Shown: positions 62,758 to 64,000 of the stretch, in pieces
Layout: every line of letters begins with the position of its first letter
How positions within the stretch are numbered: position 1 is the first letter of the stretch
Source: Bacillus sp. FJAT-27445
Lineage (GTDB): Bacteria > Bacillota > Bacilli > Bacillales > Cytobacillaceae
NCBI RefSeq assembly: GCF_001510665.1
Contig: NZ_LMTI01000004.1
Span: 496,001-560,000, forward strand
DNA: 64,000 nt
Direction: 5' to 3'
Made by a program: the position numbers and the translations under genes
Notes under the pieces: generated by a model
Databases searched by the model: none
Told to the model about the DNA's origin: nothing
What the model saw: the letters and a program-made list of their open reading frames with translations, nothing else

Positions 62758-63573
62758 ATGCTACGTTCACTAAACTCTGGAGTCTCAGGCCTTAAAGCCT
62801 TCCAAACAAAGCTGGATGTCATTGGTAACAATATCGCAAACGTAAACACAGTCGGTTTCAAAAAAAGCAGGGTAGTATTCGAGGACATTTTTAGCCAGAC
62901 AGTCAAAAACGCTTCCGGACCAAATGCAAATACTGGTGGTACTAACCCAATCCAGGTGGGACTAGGAACAAAAGTGGCAAGTATTGATACAATTCATACG
63001 CCTGGAAGCCCTACTACAACAAATATCGGAACGGATTTATATCTTGATGGCGATGGATTTTTTGTGGTACACAAACTTGACAATGCTAACAACAAGGAAT
63101 TTTTCCTAACCAAGGCAGGCAACTTCATGTTTGATAAAGACAATCAACTGGTAAACCAGAACGGAATGTACGTAACGGATAGTACAGGTGCAAAGATTTC
63201 ATTCACACCAGGCACTTACGTTTCACTTTCAATTAATCAGGATGGTTCCATTATCGGAGTTAGACCGGATGGTACCCCAGTAAATACAAATGTGAAAATT
63301 GGAACGGTAACTGTAAATAACCCTGCCGGTTTGAAAAAAGAAGGCGGTTCACTCTATTCTTTAACCCAAAATGCTGACACTCGGACAGCTATCGCATTAC
63401 TAGGCACCGCCAATAATAATCAAATCGTCTCCGGCGCTCTTGAAATGTCAAACGTTGACCTTTCGGAAGAAATGACGGATATGATTACCGCTCAGCGTGG
63501 CTTCCAGGCAAACGCAAAAATAATTACTGTTTCTGATTCTGTTTTAGAGGAATTAGTGAATTTAAAACGTTAA
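62758..63573 (+). CDS. flgE: Flagellar hook protein
   Basis: 271 residues, AGGGGGAAAA upstream. SLNSGVSGLKAFQTKLDVIGNNIANVNTVGFKKSRVVFEDIFSQT at the N-terminus and LEMSNVDLSEEMTDMITAQRGFQANAKIITVSDSVLEELVNLKR at the C-terminus. The hook subunit of Bacillus is of this short FlgG-like size, and the place after flgD supports flgE. It lies before a terminator; a riboswitch follows. Confidence 0.92.
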   Translation: MLRSLNSGVSGLKAFQTKLDVIGNNIANVNTVGFKKSRVVFEDIFSQTVKNASGPNANTGGTNPIQVGLGTKVASIDTIHTPGSPTTTNIGTDLYLDGDGFFVVHKLDNANNKEFFLTKAGNFMFDKDNQLVNQNGMYVTDSTGAKISFTPGTYVSLSINQDGSIIGVRPDGTPVNTNVKIGTVTVNNPAGLKKEGGSLYSLTQNADTRTAIALLGTANNNQIVSGALEMSNVDLSEEMTDMITAQRGFQANAKIITVSDSVLEELVNLKR

Positions 63574-63585
63574 TAGATTCTTTTT

Positions 63586-63624
63586 AAAAAGGTGGATGCC
63601 TCAATGGAGGTATCCACCTTTTTT
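63586..63624 (+). terminator. Terminator of the fliK-flgD-flgE operon
   Basis: AAAAAGGTGGAT pairs with ATCCACCTTTTTT, with an inner CCTC/GGAGG contact in the loop. Confidence 0.92.
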
Positions 63625-63708
63625 ATAGGTAATTGGAAAAAAATCCCTCAAATATGTATATATTTCGATTGGTTTCGAGTTTTTATGACCGTATTTTTAA
63701 AAATCCCA

Positions 63709-63737
63709 TTGAAAAATTTTTTTCCAGGTGTTATATT
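63709..63737 (+). promoter_or_regulatory. Promoter of the riboswitch transcript
   Basis: TTGAAA (63709-63714), 17-base gap, TATATT (63732-63737) with an extended TGT just before it. Transcription would start near 63744, about 43 bases before the riboswitch. Confidence 0.7.
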
Positions 63738-63786
63738 GCAGTTAAATTACATTTGTGAAAATTTCCAAAAAGTTCATTAAAAATTC

Positions 63787-63871
63787 GAAAATGGCAAACC
63801 TGGGGAAATTCAGGGACGCAAAACTAAAGGGGCTAAATTGGGAATACCAGTAAGCCAGCCAGTTGCCGAAA
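63787..63871 (+). promoter_or_regulatory. c-di-GMP-I riboswitch (GEMM class I)
   Basis: Conserved core elements occur in order: GGCAAACC (63793-63800), a GAAA tetraloop stem (CCTG…CAGG), GGGACGCAAAAC (63813-63824), GGGGCTAAA and ACCAGTAAGCCAGCCAGTTGCCG, whose GGTAGCC…-like second helix and TTGCCG closing GGCAA complete the two-domain fold. These match the GEMM-I consensus. It controls a gene starting at 63994. The presence of a terminator right after suggests transcriptional control by c-di-GMP. Confidence 0.92.
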
Positions 63872-63892
63872 TTAGGTTAGTCCTGAAAAATT

Positions 63893-63936
63893 GAAGGGCG
63901 AGGCTATTCTTCGGGATAGCCTTGCCCTTTTTATTA
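63893..63936 (+). terminator. Expression-platform terminator of the c-di-GMP riboswitch
   Basis: AAGGGC-G-AGGCTAT pairs with ATAGCCT-T-GCCCTT (loop TCTTCGGG), followed by TTTATT. It lies 22 bases after the aptamer, the usual spacing of a riboswitch off- or on-switch. Confidence 0.85.
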
Positions 63937-63993
63937 TTAGAATTAAGGGAATTTAAATTGTTTTCCGAAAAGGTTGAAGGAAGGAGTGGTTGA

Positions 63994-64000
63994 ATGGAAC
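63994..64000 (+). CDS. Start of a riboswitch-controlled gene (cut by window edge)
   Basis: ATGGAAC is preceded by GGAAGGAG at 63978-63985, a good ribosome site eight bases upstream. Only the first two codons are inside the window, so the product cannot be named. Its expression is expected to respond to c-di-GMP through the leader at 63744-63936. Confidence 0.5.

Overview
The window looks like chromosome of a motile, endospore-forming, low-GC Gram-positive bacterium of the family Bacillaceae. Evidence: spore protein genes (sspK, sspE), a long block matching the Bacillus subtilis yfhD-gsaB (yfh/yga) neighbourhood in order and content, strong AGGAGG-type ribosome sites, GTG and TTG starts, sigma-D and sigma-G type promoters, and a large flagellar locus. 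No rRNA, tRNA, CRISPR array or prophage was seen.

Layout. 1-3692: an MMPL-family exporter gene (minus strand) split by a 2.28-kb IS200/IS605-type element (876-3158) that carries only a TnpB-like RNA-guided nuclease gene, has terminal hairpins, and probably encodes its guide RNA at the right end. 3928-9638: a complete Dpp/Opp peptide ABC importer (two ATPases, lipoprotein, two permeases). 9790-12802: metallophosphoesterase, VOC-fold protein and glycerophosphodiesterase. 13039-21239: an uninterrupted arginine pathway, argCJBD-argF-argGH, behind a promoter overlapped by ARG-box-like operators. 21391-25007: a nitrilase/GNAT/GNAT operon and an M20 peptidase. 25145-25333: a dense cluster of DnaA boxes upstream of a doxX gene that has its own palindromic operators. 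26247-27759: PadR regulator with a DUF2812 membrane partner.

27906-41704: the conserved yfh/yga block: yfhD, yfhE (42 codons), yfhF, recX, an SDR gene, yfhH, sspK, yfhJ, yfhP, mutY, yfhS, fabL, sspE, ygaB, ygaC, ygaD, ygaE, gsaB. 41878-44483: an ABC-2 exporter of three genes, followed by a ~140-nt highly structured repeat-like element.

44732-64000: motility genes: motBA (minus), then yaaR-like DUF327, flhO, flhP, flgM, flgN, flgK, flgL, a PilZ protein, hag, a 1,698-residue secreted FN3-repeat protein, fliD, a glucosaminidase (minus), fliK, flgD, flgE, and a c-di-GMP-I riboswitch with terminator leading a gene that starts at the window edge. The locus joins late filament genes (sigma-D promoters at flgM, hag, fliD) with hook-assembly genes, and carries two candidate c-di-GMP inputs (PilZ, riboswitch). 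fliW, csrA, fliS and fliT, often found here in relatives, are not in this interval.

Most unusual items: the FN3 giant between hag and fliD; the DnaA-box cluster; the TnpB-only insertion; three six-unit arrays of ~21-bp (two helical turns) intergenic repeats at 11.07, 23.75 and 38.86 kb; and the c-di-GMP riboswitch.
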